Assembly: GCF_958450345.1 (NCBI RefSeq)
Contig: NC_088782.1
Coordinates: 113,614,358-113,678,357 of the forward strand
DNA length: 64,000 nucleotides
Source: Calliphora vicina
Taxonomy: Eukaryota > Arthropoda > Insecta > Diptera > Calliphoridae
Direction of reading: 5' to 3'
This document shows, in pieces, positions 35,314-45,512 of the stretch (positions are counted from its first letter, which is position 1; every line of letters starts with the position of its first letter). The position numbers and the translations under genes were made by a program. The notes under the pieces were generated by a model. It did not search any database. It saw only the letters and a program-made list of their open reading frames with translations, and was not told where the DNA came from.

Positions 35314-36597
35314 GTCCCCCCCTCTAGAGTTGTTCTATGTATTGTAGAAACACATTGTGTAAAATATTAGGATGATAAGATAACGTTAACTGGTGGCGCA
35401 ACGACGCTGAAGTTTTGTGGTGCATTTACAAGGGGAAAATATGCAATTTTTTCAGTTTTTGTAAAAATTTTGCCATTAAATAATGACTTTTTTAGAAAAA
35501 TATAAAATGAAGTCTAGTATTCACAATAACAGTACAAAAATGGAAATTAACCCTTAATAGCACTTGGGGTCCAAATGACCCTCAACTTTTAAAATCACGA
35601 AAAACACATTCATTTTGACCCCAAGTACTCTTAAGGGTTAATTTCCATTTTTGTACTGTTATTGTGAATACTAGACTTCATTTTATATTTTTCTTAAGTT
35701 TCATCAAAATCGGCCCAAAAATATATAATATTTCGCTATCTTTCCATGAGAAATTCCAAATATTGAAAAAATTTACCTTTGACCTTCACGATTTAAGGGT
35801 TAAAGTTTTCCGATTTTAGTAAGACTTTCAGACTATTTTTAAAATTACCTGGACTATATTATTCTGAATAGCTTTTACTTAAAAATCATTACAGTAAGGA
35901 AATTCTGGTCATTCCCAAAAATATGGCCAAAAAATTAGTTTTTCTCGAAAATCGCAAAATTTATATCGCAGGTACGGAAAAACTATAGGAGGTATTGACA
36001 TACTTTTTTCACATTTTTATTCCCTATTATGTTGTTAATAAATCCGCATGTGATGATCAGAAAATTCTGAAATTTGTTTAACAAAATTTTTAAAAATTTG
36101 ATATTGGAGTTTTGAAACTGCCGTTAAAAAAATTTAATTTTTTTGGTCATACCTGCGAATAGGTTAACGGTATCCTACGAGGACAAAAACTCATATACAA
36201 GTAAATATGGATATATTTTAAGTAAAAATAAGCTTTTATTTTAATATTTCTCAAAATATGTTAATTTTGTTCATAAATTTCTTGTTCTAGTGGCCTGAGA
36301 CACGTTAATGGCCTGGCGATTTTTTAATAACTTTAACATTTTTTCACCAATTTTTGTCTTTTATATCTTATTATAACGACAATTACGTACACATTTCGAT
36401 TCTTTTAAATTAAATTGTAAAAGTCATTATTTAATGGCAAAATTTTTAAAAAAATCTGAAAAAATTGCATATTTTCCCCTTGTAAATGCACCTCAAAACT
36501 TCAGCGTCGTTGCGCCACCAGTTAACGTTATCCTATCATCCTAATATTTTACACAATGTGTTTCTACAATACATAGAACAATTCTAGAGGGGGGGAC
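35314..36597. mobile_element. Palindromic (foldback) element, copy 2, nested in the hAT-like element
   Basis: Ends GTCCCCCCCTCTAGA (35314) and TCTAGAGGGGGGGAC (ending 36597) are inverted copies, and the match continues inward for about 200 bp almost without change (GTTAACTGGTGGCGCAACGA and its complement). The centre is near 35605. The left arm is about 290 bp, the right about 990 bp: the left arm lacks roughly 680 bp present in the right arm, joined at TTTTTTAGAAAAATATAAAA. The long arm matches the element at 1-1545. No coding capacity. No clear target duplication. Confidence 0.9.
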
Positions 36598-36635
36598 AGT
36601 CAAAATTCGCAATTTTATTTTCTTGGAGCACTCTA

Positions 36636-37575
36636 ATGTGCACAAGTTGGGGTATTATCACCTCTATTGTGGACTCTAGCTATGGATGAACTACTGGAAG
36701 TACTTAGCAGCTGAGGATTCCATACATATGGTTATGCTGACGACTTAGTAATATCTGTTACTGGGTGGGATGACGTAACGATATCGGAAAGATGCAGACT
36801 GCTCTGAATATAACCATCAAGTGGTGCTTGTTAACGGAGAGTTATTAGACAGATAGAGCCTACATTGAATGGCTCATCTATAGGGTTTTATAAAGATGTA
36901 AAATACCTTGGGGTTACACTAGATAGGAATCTCACTTATCTATAAAGCTACTAGAGCAATATATGCCTGCCAGCGACATTTTGGGGGATAAAACCGAAGG
37001 TGATTTACTGGTCTTTTATTACGTTTAAAAGGCCAACAGAACAGATGACTGTGATATCATTACTTGATAAGGTCTATCTCCTCATCGATGTCTATATTAC
37101 TGGGTCCATGAGGACCTCTTCCACTCATGCTCAGGGTGCAATCCTACACATCTTTCCTTACAGATATTGGTAATGGTACGCATGTGCCCAATTTGGAAAT
37201 GATCCAATTTTCAAAGAGGTAAATTTCCATTAATATTTCAGGAGGAGATTTACGTCATCCTGATATGCTACAATGAATGTTTAAGAAGGAGATTAAGAAA
37301 TATTAAGTTATTTGTTATGTCGGATAGCCAGGCTGCTCTTATAGCCTTATCGTCATATGAAGTCATGTCTGGTGTTGTTATGGACATCCTTGAATGAACT
37401 CACATTGTGCTGGGTACCTCTCCACGAATGTCATGCTGGCAACGAACTCGTTGATTGTCTTGCCAACAGGGGCGCCCGACGATCGTTAATAGGTCCTGAA
37501 CCGTCCTTTGGCATGTCACGTGAATACCTTATGGAATGTATTCGTTCAATCGGAATTTGCCCGATTTTGGGGTAA
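36636..37575 (+). mobile_element. I/R1-like non-LTR relic, 3' part (RT palm, thumb, RNase H)
   Basis: Continues the gene split at 33422. LWTLAMDELLEVLSS near 36660-36708 (one base shifted), the intact catalytic box GYADDLVISVTG near 36728-36766, YLGVTLDRNLTY near 36903-36940, then RNase H: LFVMSDSQAALIALSSYEVM near 37308-37368 with the D-S-Q-A-A-L block, and CWVPLHECHAGNELVDCLAN near 37408-37470 with the W-V-P-x-H and G-N-E-x-x-D blocks, followed by LIGPEPSFGMS. One of several related dead copies in the window, diverged from the 4697-7190 relic. Confidence 0.85.
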
Positions 37576-37689
37576 TTTACAAGCACTACAGACGAATAAC
37601 TTTAAATTGAAATAAAACTGAGAAGACGTATTTAATGTCCATCCAACTGGCTTTATTAATAAGATCATTTTATGCCATTAAGTTTTAAA

Positions 37690-37866
37690 TATGTATTCGA
37701 GCATGTGGCCACCGCATTGTTCTCCGTAACATGGAGGTCCAATGTTCACATACACTTCGCACTCAATCAGGCAGTAATTCGCAAAATAACGCGTCAAATG
37801 TGTGCTTCCAACTGCTCCATTTTTTCTGGTGTATCTGCAATGGAGGCCATATCACCGAAATCATAA
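37690..37866 (-). pseudogene. DDE transposase relic, C-terminal end
   Basis: The minus strand reads MASIADTPEKMEQLEAHI, a stop, RVI, and after a frameshift GEQCGGHMLEYIFKT and a stop. This matches the C-terminus of an insect DDE transposase group related to Tc1/mariner-type enzymes that also has a W-P-P-R-S-C-D-L-T-P-L-D block; that block is seen in the sister relic at 42690-43200. The 35-bp satellite starts at its upstream edge, so the catalytic part is missing. Group name from memory; family level uncertain. Confidence 0.65.
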
Positions 37867-37867
37867 A

Positions 37868-40062
37868 TAAAGACTATAGAAAGACCTACGATGAAAGGTA
37901 AACTAAGACTATAGAAAGACCTACGATTAAAGCTAAACTAAGACTATAGAAAGACCAACGATTAAAGCTAAACTAAGACTATAGAAAGACCTACGATGAA
38001 TGGTAAACCAAGACTATAGAAAGACCTACGATTAAAGCTAAACTAAGACTATAGAAAGACCTACTATTAAGGCTAAACTAAGACTATAGAAAGACCTACG
38101 ATGAAAGCTAAACTAAGACTATAGAAAGACCTACGATGGAAGCTAAACTAAGACTATAGAAAGACCTACTATTAAGGCTAAACTAAGACTACAGAAAGGC
38201 CTACGATGGAAGCTAAACTAAGACTATAGAAAGACCTACGATTAAAGCTAAACTAAGACTATAGAAAAACCTACCATTAAAGCTAAACTAAGTCTATAGA
38301 AAAACCTACGATTAAAGCTAAACTAAGGCTATAAAAAGACCTACGATTAAAGCAAAACTAAGACTATAGAAAAACCTACAATTAAAGCTAAACTAAGACT
38401 ATAGAAAGACCTACTATTAAGGCTAAACTAAGACTATAGAAAGACCTACTACTAAAGCTAAACTAAGACTACAGAAAAACCTACCATTAAAGCTAAACTG
38501 AGGCTATAGAAAAACCTACGATTAAAGCTAAACTAAGGCTATAAAAAGACCTACGATTAAAGCAAAACTAAGACTATAGAAAAACCTACAATTAAAGCTA
38601 AACTAAGACTATAGAAAGACCTACTATTAAGGCTAAACTAAGACTATAGAAAGACCTACTACTAAAGCTAAACTAAGACTACAGAAAAACCTACCATTAA
38701 AGCTAAACTGAGGCTATAGAAAAACCTACGATTAAAGCTAAACTAAGGCTATAAAAAGACCTACGATTAAAGCAAAACTAAGACTATAGAAAAACCTACA
38801 ATTAAAGCTAAACTAAGACTATAGAAAGACCTACTATTAAGGCTAAACTAAGACTATAGAAAGACCTACTACTAAAGCTAAACTAAGACTACAGAAAAAC
38901 CTACCATTAAAGCTAAACTGAGGCTATAGAAAAACCTACGATTAAAGCTAAACTAAGGCTATAAAAAGACCTACGATTAAAGAAAAACTAAGACTATAGA
39001 AAAACCTACAATTAAAGCTAAACTAAGACTATAGAAAGACCTACTATTAAGGCTAAACTAAGACTATAGAAAGACCTACTACTAAAGCTAAACTAAGACT
39101 ACAGAAAAACCTACCATTAAAGCTAAACTGAGGCTATAGAAAAACCTGCGATTAAAGCTAAACTAAGGCTATAAAAAGACCTACGATTAAAGCTAAAATA
39201 TGGCTATAGAAGACCTACGATTAAAGTTAAACTAAGACTATAGAAAGACCTACTACTAACGCTAAACTAAGACTATAGAAAAACCTACCATTAAAGCTAA
39301 ACTGAGGCTATAGAAAAACCTACGATTAAAGCTAAACTAAGGCTATAAAAAGACCTACGATTAAAGCAAAACTAGGACTATAGAAAGACCTGAGATTAAA
39401 GCTTAGCTAAGACTATTGAAAGACCTACGATTAAAGCTAAACTGAGACTATATAAAGACCATCGATTAAAGCAAAACTAGTACTATAGGAAGACTTCCAA
39501 TTAAACCTTATCTAAGACTATAGAAATACCTACGATTAAAGCTAAACTGAGACTCTAGAAAGACCTACGATTAAGGCTAAACTAAGACTATAGAAAGACC
39601 TTCGATTAAAGCTAAACTAACATTATAAAAGGCTACAGAAAGACCTATGATTGCAGCTAAACTAAGCCTATAGAAAGACCCATGATTGCAGCTAAACTAA
39701 GACTATAGAAAAACCTACGATTAAAACTAAACTAAGACTAAAGGATGACCCACGATCAAAGCTAAACCAGTGATTGCAGCTAAACTAAGACTATAGAAAA
39801 ACCTACGATTTAAACTAAACTAAGACTAAAGGATGACCCACGATCAAAGCTAAACCAGGACTATAGAAATCCGACGATTAAAGCTGAACTAAGAATATAG
39901 AAAGTCTTACGCTTAAAGTAAACTAAGACTATAGAAACACCTACGATTGAAGCTTAACTAAGACTAACTAAAACTTAATAAAGACAATGGAAGTTAAACT
40001 AATTCTAAGCATATAAAGATTATAGAGAGAAGCTAAACTATGACTAGGTAAAGACCTATGAT
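37868..40062 (+). repeat. 35-bp satellite array, main array
   Basis: Head-to-tail copies of a 35-bp unit, for example ACTATAGAAAGACCTACGAT followed by TAAAGCTAAACTAAG. About 60 units, variable at a few positions (ACGATT/ACTATT/ACAATT; GCTAAA/GCAAAA). The edges are more diverged than the middle, and in the last 500 bp spacing becomes irregular. It begins exactly next to a transposase relic. Confidence 0.97.
38341..39180 (+). repeat. 210-bp higher-order repeat, four copies
   Basis: Within the 35-bp satellite, the distinctive CTACGATTAAAGCAAAACTA recurs at 38341, 38551, 38761 and (as AGAAAAACTA) 38971, exactly 210 bp apart. Each 210-bp block is six 35-bp units of six different types. The four blocks are almost identical, with about one or two changes each, while units within a block differ by several bases. 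Confidence 0.95.
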
Positions 40063-41769
40063 TGAACCTAACTTATTTCTACCAACTGTTTCCCTCTTTC
40101 TTGCCACTCACTGTATTTGGCATATGTGGAGATGTTATTTTAACCATTTATGCGTGTCCCTGCCAACCATATATTGCTGATAGAGAGAAAAAGAGCAAGC
40201 GTGAGTGCGTGTGAATGCTTACAAAGCATATCCTTTTCCTATTAAGCATGACTTTCAAAAACAACGCCAACAGCAAACGCAACAACATTGACAGTCATAT
40301 GAGTTTGTAGTTTTCGACATTAAAAAAAAGAACAATATTTTATTTTGGTAGTAGTTTCTATTTTTTATTTATTTATGTACATCAAACCTCTTATCAGTAA
40401 AAATCGATCTATTAAAAAACAAAGCGGGCATCCGAAAAAACACACACCACCACCTAAATTGTAAAATGAAAGTTTTAACTGACATGAAAAAAAAATAATG
40501 AAACAATATAGATAAACAAACAAGTCACCACCCGGAAATTACTTAAAAACATTGTGAACATCGAAAATAAAGGGAAAAAGGAGCGTATAGAAAGAAAAAA
40601 AGAAATGTTGCATTTTAAACAAGGACATTTTGTAAATACTAACAGCTAAGCCAAAGCATGATTAATCATTGTGGTAAATAGGAAAAACCCTAAATAAAAG
40701 CAACACAACTTTTTCTTGCTTGCCTTTTCATTATTTGTGCAGTTTTTTTTTTGGGAATTTGTAACTATCAATAGGGGCTGGTCCAACAGCCCTCTATAAA
40801 TACATAAAAAAAATGATCGATTCATTTGAATTATGTTTGACATTAATGTCATATACAACATCATCACTGTACAGATAAATAAAAAAAGAGACAAACAAAA
40901 TAAAAATATCACCCTTAAGCTTCCGGCTTCCTTAATATTATTTTAATAAAGTGTTGAATATTTTTATTTTATTTTCACGGTTTTCATCAATGTCATAAAA
41001 ATAGACAACACAAAGAGAATACCTTTAATCAGGTAATTGGAATATAAAGTGAGAAAATGTAAAAACAAACAGCGGAAGCAACTGTTTAATGAGTGTCACA
41101 CAGACACTGGAGAGATGGGTATTTCTTATAATAAAATGCATCCATCTATTCTAGGCTGCCAGCCCCTGCCCCTGTCTCTATTTATAGTTAGTGAATGTGT
41201 CATTTTGTTAATTAAATGGCTGTTAGAAGATTTATGAAAGTTTTTCATGTTTTCATCATATTTTTAGAGCAAACAGCCAAAAAGTGAAAATGCATTAATT
41301 ATGATGGGAAATTTTAAAAAAGGAATAAATAGAGAGAGTCTTTAGCTACAAGATGAGTTATGGGAAAGTTTGTTTTTTTTATATTTATTTTCTATAAAGA
41401 ATTTTAAATTAATGAATCCATCATATATAGAGAAAAATTAAATGTCTTTGAATGGCGAAAATTAATTTATATGCTAATATTGAAAAGCATTCTTTTAAAA
41501 CTGATTGACAGCAGTAAAATATGAAGCAAAAGTAATCTAAAATCTTCTAAGTGCATGGATAATACATCATATATTTGAAAATGTTAAATACCTTAAAGGA
41601 ACATATATTGCTATTGACATTTAACAGGCGACTAGTGGTATTTAGTCCAGAGAATGAGTTTTTAAAGTTAATGTCTTCATATAACCATTGTAAAAGGAAA
41701 TAAACCACCTTTTTTAAAAGGTAAAAACGTAACAATTGGTATCTGAAATGGGATTGCAAAATAATAAGC
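40063..41769. other. AT-rich spacer
   Basis: Looks like ordinary host non-coding DNA: long A/T tracts, AACGCAACAACATTG and similar. Short frames at 40646-40912 and 41547-41888 show no domain. No paired ends recognised. Confidence 0.5.
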
Positions 41770-42290
41770 ATGAAGTTTGAAGAGCTTAAAGTGGAACAAC
41801 TCAAGAGAGAATTGAATAAGTTGAAGTTCATACAACTGGCAATAAAGCAGAATCGCAAAAGAGGCTGATAGGTGAATTCAAGCGGCATGATATTGACATC
41901 GGAGCTAACGAATTCAACTACTTATAAAGAAGATATTAAAGTTTCTAGCAGCATGAATTTAAGCACAATATTATCGGCTATGATGTAAAAAATGGAAACA
42001 GCCAGCGAGAAACTTCTTACATAAGTTAAAGCTGAAGTTCTAGAAACTTAAGGTCAACAACGAGAAACTTCTAGTTGAAGTTCAGAATACTTCTAAAATC
42101 AACAACGAGATGCTGTTAGCTGAAGTTCAGGAAAATTCAAGAGCCAACAACGTGAAACTTCTATCTGAAGTCAAAGAAGAATTTCAAGAAACTGCTAAAG
42201 CCAACAACGAGAAACTTCTTGCAGATGTTAAAGAAGTCAAACGAGAAACTTCAGGAAATTTCGGTAGTTATAAACAGCAGGTTTAAAAAT
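41770..42290 (+). pseudogene. Gag-like relic with SAP-like motif and repeated coiled coil
   Basis: From ATG at 41770 the frame gives MKFEELKVEQLKRELNKLK; after a frameshift near 41833 it continues GNKAESQKRLIGEFKRHDID. L-K-V-x-x-L-K-x-E-L with G-N-K-A-E-L-x-x-R-L is the SAP-motif pattern. Further down, repeats of about 42-48 bp (GCCAACAACGAGAAACTTCT) encode NNEKLL, AEVQ and EVKEEFQETAK-type heptads. SAP plus coiled coil at the start of a polyprotein is known from insect LTR retrotransposon gag proteins. Many stops and shifts; no pol or LTRs seen nearby. Confidence 0.55.
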
Positions 42291-42364
42291 CTTGAAACAC
42301 AAGTCAGACAATAAGCTTTCAGATCTAGAGACTGGCATAGAAATTATGATTTTTTATAACTGTA

Positions 42365-42673
42365 TCACTGTGATGTTAGGATATTAAATGCAAATGCGAT
42401 CTGTAAGTACCTTGCGAATATCGGGTTGTACTCCATTAAAGCATTCTTCATTTTGGTTGTGAGTAGTAAATCAACTCCGTAATAGTGACCAGAGGCAGTA
42501 CGCAACTCTCCACTACCTTTCCATTTAAATTCACATAGTTCTAGGAAGCCAAGCCGGTATCTAACCATTTCATTGCATGTTTCTCTCTTAACTCTTGAAC
42601 ACTCGTCAATTTTCAAGTTGTAAAATACATCATTCTGTTGACATTTTGTATTCACATGTTTATAAAATATCAA
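42365..42673 (-). mobile_element. RTE/CR1-like relic, endonuclease fragment
   Basis: The 102-codon minus frame includes YRLGFLELCEFKWKGSGELR, resembling the L-D-I-L-G-L-S-E-x-R-W-x-G-S-G block of the AP endonuclease of RTE/CR1-type elements, then SGHYYGVDLLLTTKMKNALM and YNPIFARYLQIAF (consensus N-P-I-x-x-R). It lies downstream, not upstream, of the minus-strand RT at 43360-44130, so the two are separate or rearranged pieces. Confidence 0.7.
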
Positions 42674-42689
42674 ACTGTTTACCCGGATT

Positions 42690-43200
42690 TGTCTACAAAT
42701 TATTTCAGTTTTTTATAAGAGCATTTTAGACCACTTTTAAGAGCATTGCTGACCTTATGTCACAAATAACACGAACAATGTTGGCTTCCCAAACGTCAAT
42801 TGTTTGCTGATTTATCAGTATTAACCAGTAACTTCACAGAAAATAATCGAGAGGTATCAAATCGCACAATCTTGGAGGCCAATTGATGGTCCATTTCTCG
42901 AATCCAATTTTGATTTCAATAAATCGATGCCTGGATCAATGTCATCAATATTTTCAAACAAAAAATTATTGATTATGGTGCGGTGACGATCTCCACTGAC
43001 CATAACGCGATCTCCGGCTTAATTTTTTAAAGAAATAAGGTCCGATGATGCCACCAGCATGTAAACCTCGCCAAACGGTGCATTTTTTAGATGTAATGGA
43101 GTCTGTAGGGTCTGCTGAGGATTAGCCTCACTACACATGCATCAATTTTATTTATTAACAAACCCGTTAAGCCAAAAATGAGACTCATAGTTATGTGAGC
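42690..43200 (-). pseudogene. DDE transposase relic, catalytic region
   Basis: Minus-strand text, with frameshifts: HFWLNGFVNK near 43160-43190, VMVSGDRHRTIINNFL near 42960-43010, then WTINWPPRLCDLIPLDYFL near 42845-42905, and INQQTIDVWEANIVRVICDI near 42770-42830. N-W-P-P-R-S-C-D-L-T-P-L-D-x-F-L is the hallmark of a large insect transposase group. The segment between the D-I-D-P block and N-W-P-P-R is shortened, so the middle aspartate region is missing. Same family as 37690-37866. Confidence 0.75.
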
Positions 43201-43359
43201 CACAATTTATAATATTTGAGTTTTTATAATAAAAATAGATTTTTGATCACAGATTGATGGTGTTACAAATATCTTTCTGTCATTATTTAGAAAATGTGTT
43301 TTCCCGTTTTGACCCTTATATTTTTGTCTCCATTAAAATGATAGGATCCAACGTGATTT

Positions 43360-44130
43360 ATCATGGGCAAATGATTTTATTTCCCCCAACTTTTGTCATG
43401 GCTGCAGCTTCGATGTCAATTTGTCGCCACCATGGGTGTGTTGGTCTTTCAATTCTACGGTTAGCCTGAGGATTCCAGTCGATGGCGTTTCTGGTGATAT
43501 CATTAGCAGGTCTACGTAGGATGTGGCCGATCCAGTTCAAATTGCGTTTCTTCATTTCTGTTGCAATTGGCTGTTGCTAAATTTCTGACATTCGTGACAA
43601 CATTTGGCCTGAAGATACGTATGATAATGATACCCAAGTAGCTGAAGGAGTCAACTTCTTCCAGTTCAAGGTTTTTAATGCAGAATGTTTCATGTCCTGT
43701 TTCATTAACACGTACTATTTTCATTTTGCTGATATTTATACGCAGACCTGCTACTGCAGTTTTGCTTTTATATCGTTGAAACTGTGTGTCATAATACAAA
43801 CATCGTCTGCGTAACCTAGGTCGCTTAAGCTCCCATGCAGACCCCATCTTATAACATTTTCATTCAGCATTTCATTAGAGAAATGTGTTTCGCTGGAACA
43901 CCTTTACATATTACCGTACTCCATATGACATTGTGTTCAAAATCTACAAAACAAAGATATAGTGGTTATCGCCCTTCAACAGATTGATCCTTTATGATCA
44001 TCAGGCTATTGATATGATCAATACAAGATTTATGGAGCCTAAAGCCAGCCAGTATTGGTGTTACTACCTCATAGATTCGTTTGGTGATAATATGAGCTAT
44101 TATTTTATTAATCATGCTGAGAATTTGGAA
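43360..44130 (-). mobile_element. RTE/CR1-like non-LTR relic (RT to C-terminus)
   Basis: On the minus strand: IIAHIITKRIYEVVTPILAG near 44040-44110; SCIDHINSLMIIKDQSVEGR near 43975-44030; PLYLCFVDFEHNVIWSTVIC near 43905-43970; AGLRINISKMKIVRVNETGH near 43690-43760; LELEEVDSFSYLG near 43630-43680; then the tail NLNWIGHILRRPANDITRNA and WNPQANRRI within 43430-43550. The catalytic A-D-D region is missing or shifted. Related to the relics at 11800-12960 and 48890-50040. Confidence 0.82.
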
Positions 44131-44162
44131 TCGTAATTATCTATAAAGGCTTATTTTAGAGT

Positions 44163-44800
44163 CAAGCAGAGGTATTTATATATACTTAGTTTTGCTTCAA
44201 TCACAGTCTTAGTTTAGCTTCAACAATAGTCTTAGTTTAGTTTCAATCGTAGGTCTTTATATATTCTCAGTTTCGCTGGTTTCGTAGGTATTTTTATAGT
44301 CTTAGTTTAGCTTCAATCGTCGGTCTTTAAATACTCTTAAATTTGATTCAATCGTAGGTCTTTATATAGTCTGTGTTTAGCATCTTAGATTAGCTTCAAT
44401 CGTAGTTCATTATAAAGTCTTTGTTAAGATTCAATCACAGTCATAATTTAACTTTAATCGCTGGTCTTTATATAGTCTTAGTTTTGATTCAAACGCAGGT
44501 CTTTATGTAGTTTGTGTTTAGCATCAATCATTGTCTAAATTTAAGTTCAATCGCTGGTCTTTATATAGTCTTTGTTTAGCTTCAATCATAGGTCTTTATA
44601 TAGTCTTATTTATGCTTCAATCACAGTCTTAGTCTAGTTTTAATGAGAGATTAGCTTCAATCGTAGGCCATTATATAGTCATGGTTATATTCAATCACAG
44701 TCTTAGTTCAACCTCAATTGCTGGTCTTTATTAAGTCTTAGCTTGGCAGCTTTTGGAGGTAAATAGTAAATTCTTGGTTCAGCTTCAATCGTAGATCTTT
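44163..44800 (-). repeat. 35-bp satellite, second array, inverted
   Basis: Units such as CTTAGTTTAGCTTCAATCGT then AGGTCTTTATATAGT are the reverse complement of the unit at 37868-40062. About 18 diverged, irregularly spaced units, with no 210-bp order. It is cut on the right by a family Z element lacking its 3' hairpin. Confidence 0.88.
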
Positions 44801-44803
44801 ATT

Positions 44804-45512
44804 ATATGCGTTTGTGCAGATGTTTGTAACGCCCAAAAATACTAGTCTAACACCCGCCTTAAAGTATACCGATCGACTTAGAATCGCTTTCTGAGTCTAT
44901 TAAACGATGTCCGTCCGTCCGTCTGGTCGGCTGGCTGGCTGGCTGTCCATGTAAACCTTGTGCGCAGAGTACAGGTCGCAATTTTGAAGATATTTCGGTG
45001 AAATTTGGTACATATTATTTTCTTGGCCCAAGGACCAAGCCTATTGAAATCGGCTGAAATCGGTCCACTATTTCACCTAGCCCCCAAACTAATGTCCTTC
45101 CGAAATTGGACTTTATCGGTCATAAATGTTTAATTTATAAATATATCTCCATAAATTGCGCTCCAATTAAGTTTTATATATACAAAATTCATGTCACCAA
45201 ATTTTGTTATGATCGGTTCATAATTAGTCATAGCTCCCCGCTTCCGAAAATCTCTTTAACGTGCATAAATTGCTTAAAAATGTTGTTATACTCACAAAAT
45301 TCCACATAGTAAACTTTCATATACACATAAATCACACGACCTAATTTCTTGGTGATCGGTCCATAATTGGTCATAGCCCCCATATAAGGCCCACTTCCGA
45401 AAATCACTCAAAAATATAAATTATTGAAATTTTAAAAGAAAAATGTTTTTACTCTTTTACTTAGTGTAGGGTATTATATGGTCTGGCTTGACGGACCATA
45501 CTTTCTTACTTG
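44804..45512 (-). mobile_element. Family Z element, 3' hairpin missing
   Basis: On the minus strand a normal 5' terminus CAAGTAAGAAAGTATGGTCC and normal order, but the copy stops at CACAAACGCATATAA, short of the 3' hairpin. The core is GCCAGCCAGCCAGCCGACC plus a few GACG units. It abuts the inverted satellite. Confidence 0.85.

Larger units (their letters stand above)
33423..36635. mobile_element. hAT-like non-autonomous element, 3.2 kb, 8-bp target duplication
   Basis: Terminal repeats TAGAGTGCTCCAAGA (33423-33437) and TCTTGGAGCACTCTA (36621-36635) are exact inverted copies of 15 bp. The flanks carry the same 8 bases, ATGTGCAC, at 33415-33422 and 36636-36643. Joining the flanks restores the host RT text G-C-A-Q-V-G-x-x-S-P-L-L-W. 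An 8-bp duplication with T-A-G-A-G-T-G-type ends is the hAT hallmark. A sub-terminal inverted pair (CACAGTGCTTTGTT near 33476 and its complement near 35299) supports the structure. No transposase is seen. It holds internal duplications and a nested palindromic element. Confidence 0.9.

Noticed and set aside
40646..41888. Frames of 88 and 113 codons on the minus strand
   Set aside because: Low-complexity F/L/K-rich translations of AT-rich DNA without motifs.
44163..44800. Reading the second satellite array as an unrelated repeat
   Set aside because: The reverse complement of its unit matches the 35-bp unit at 37868-40062 over the full length.
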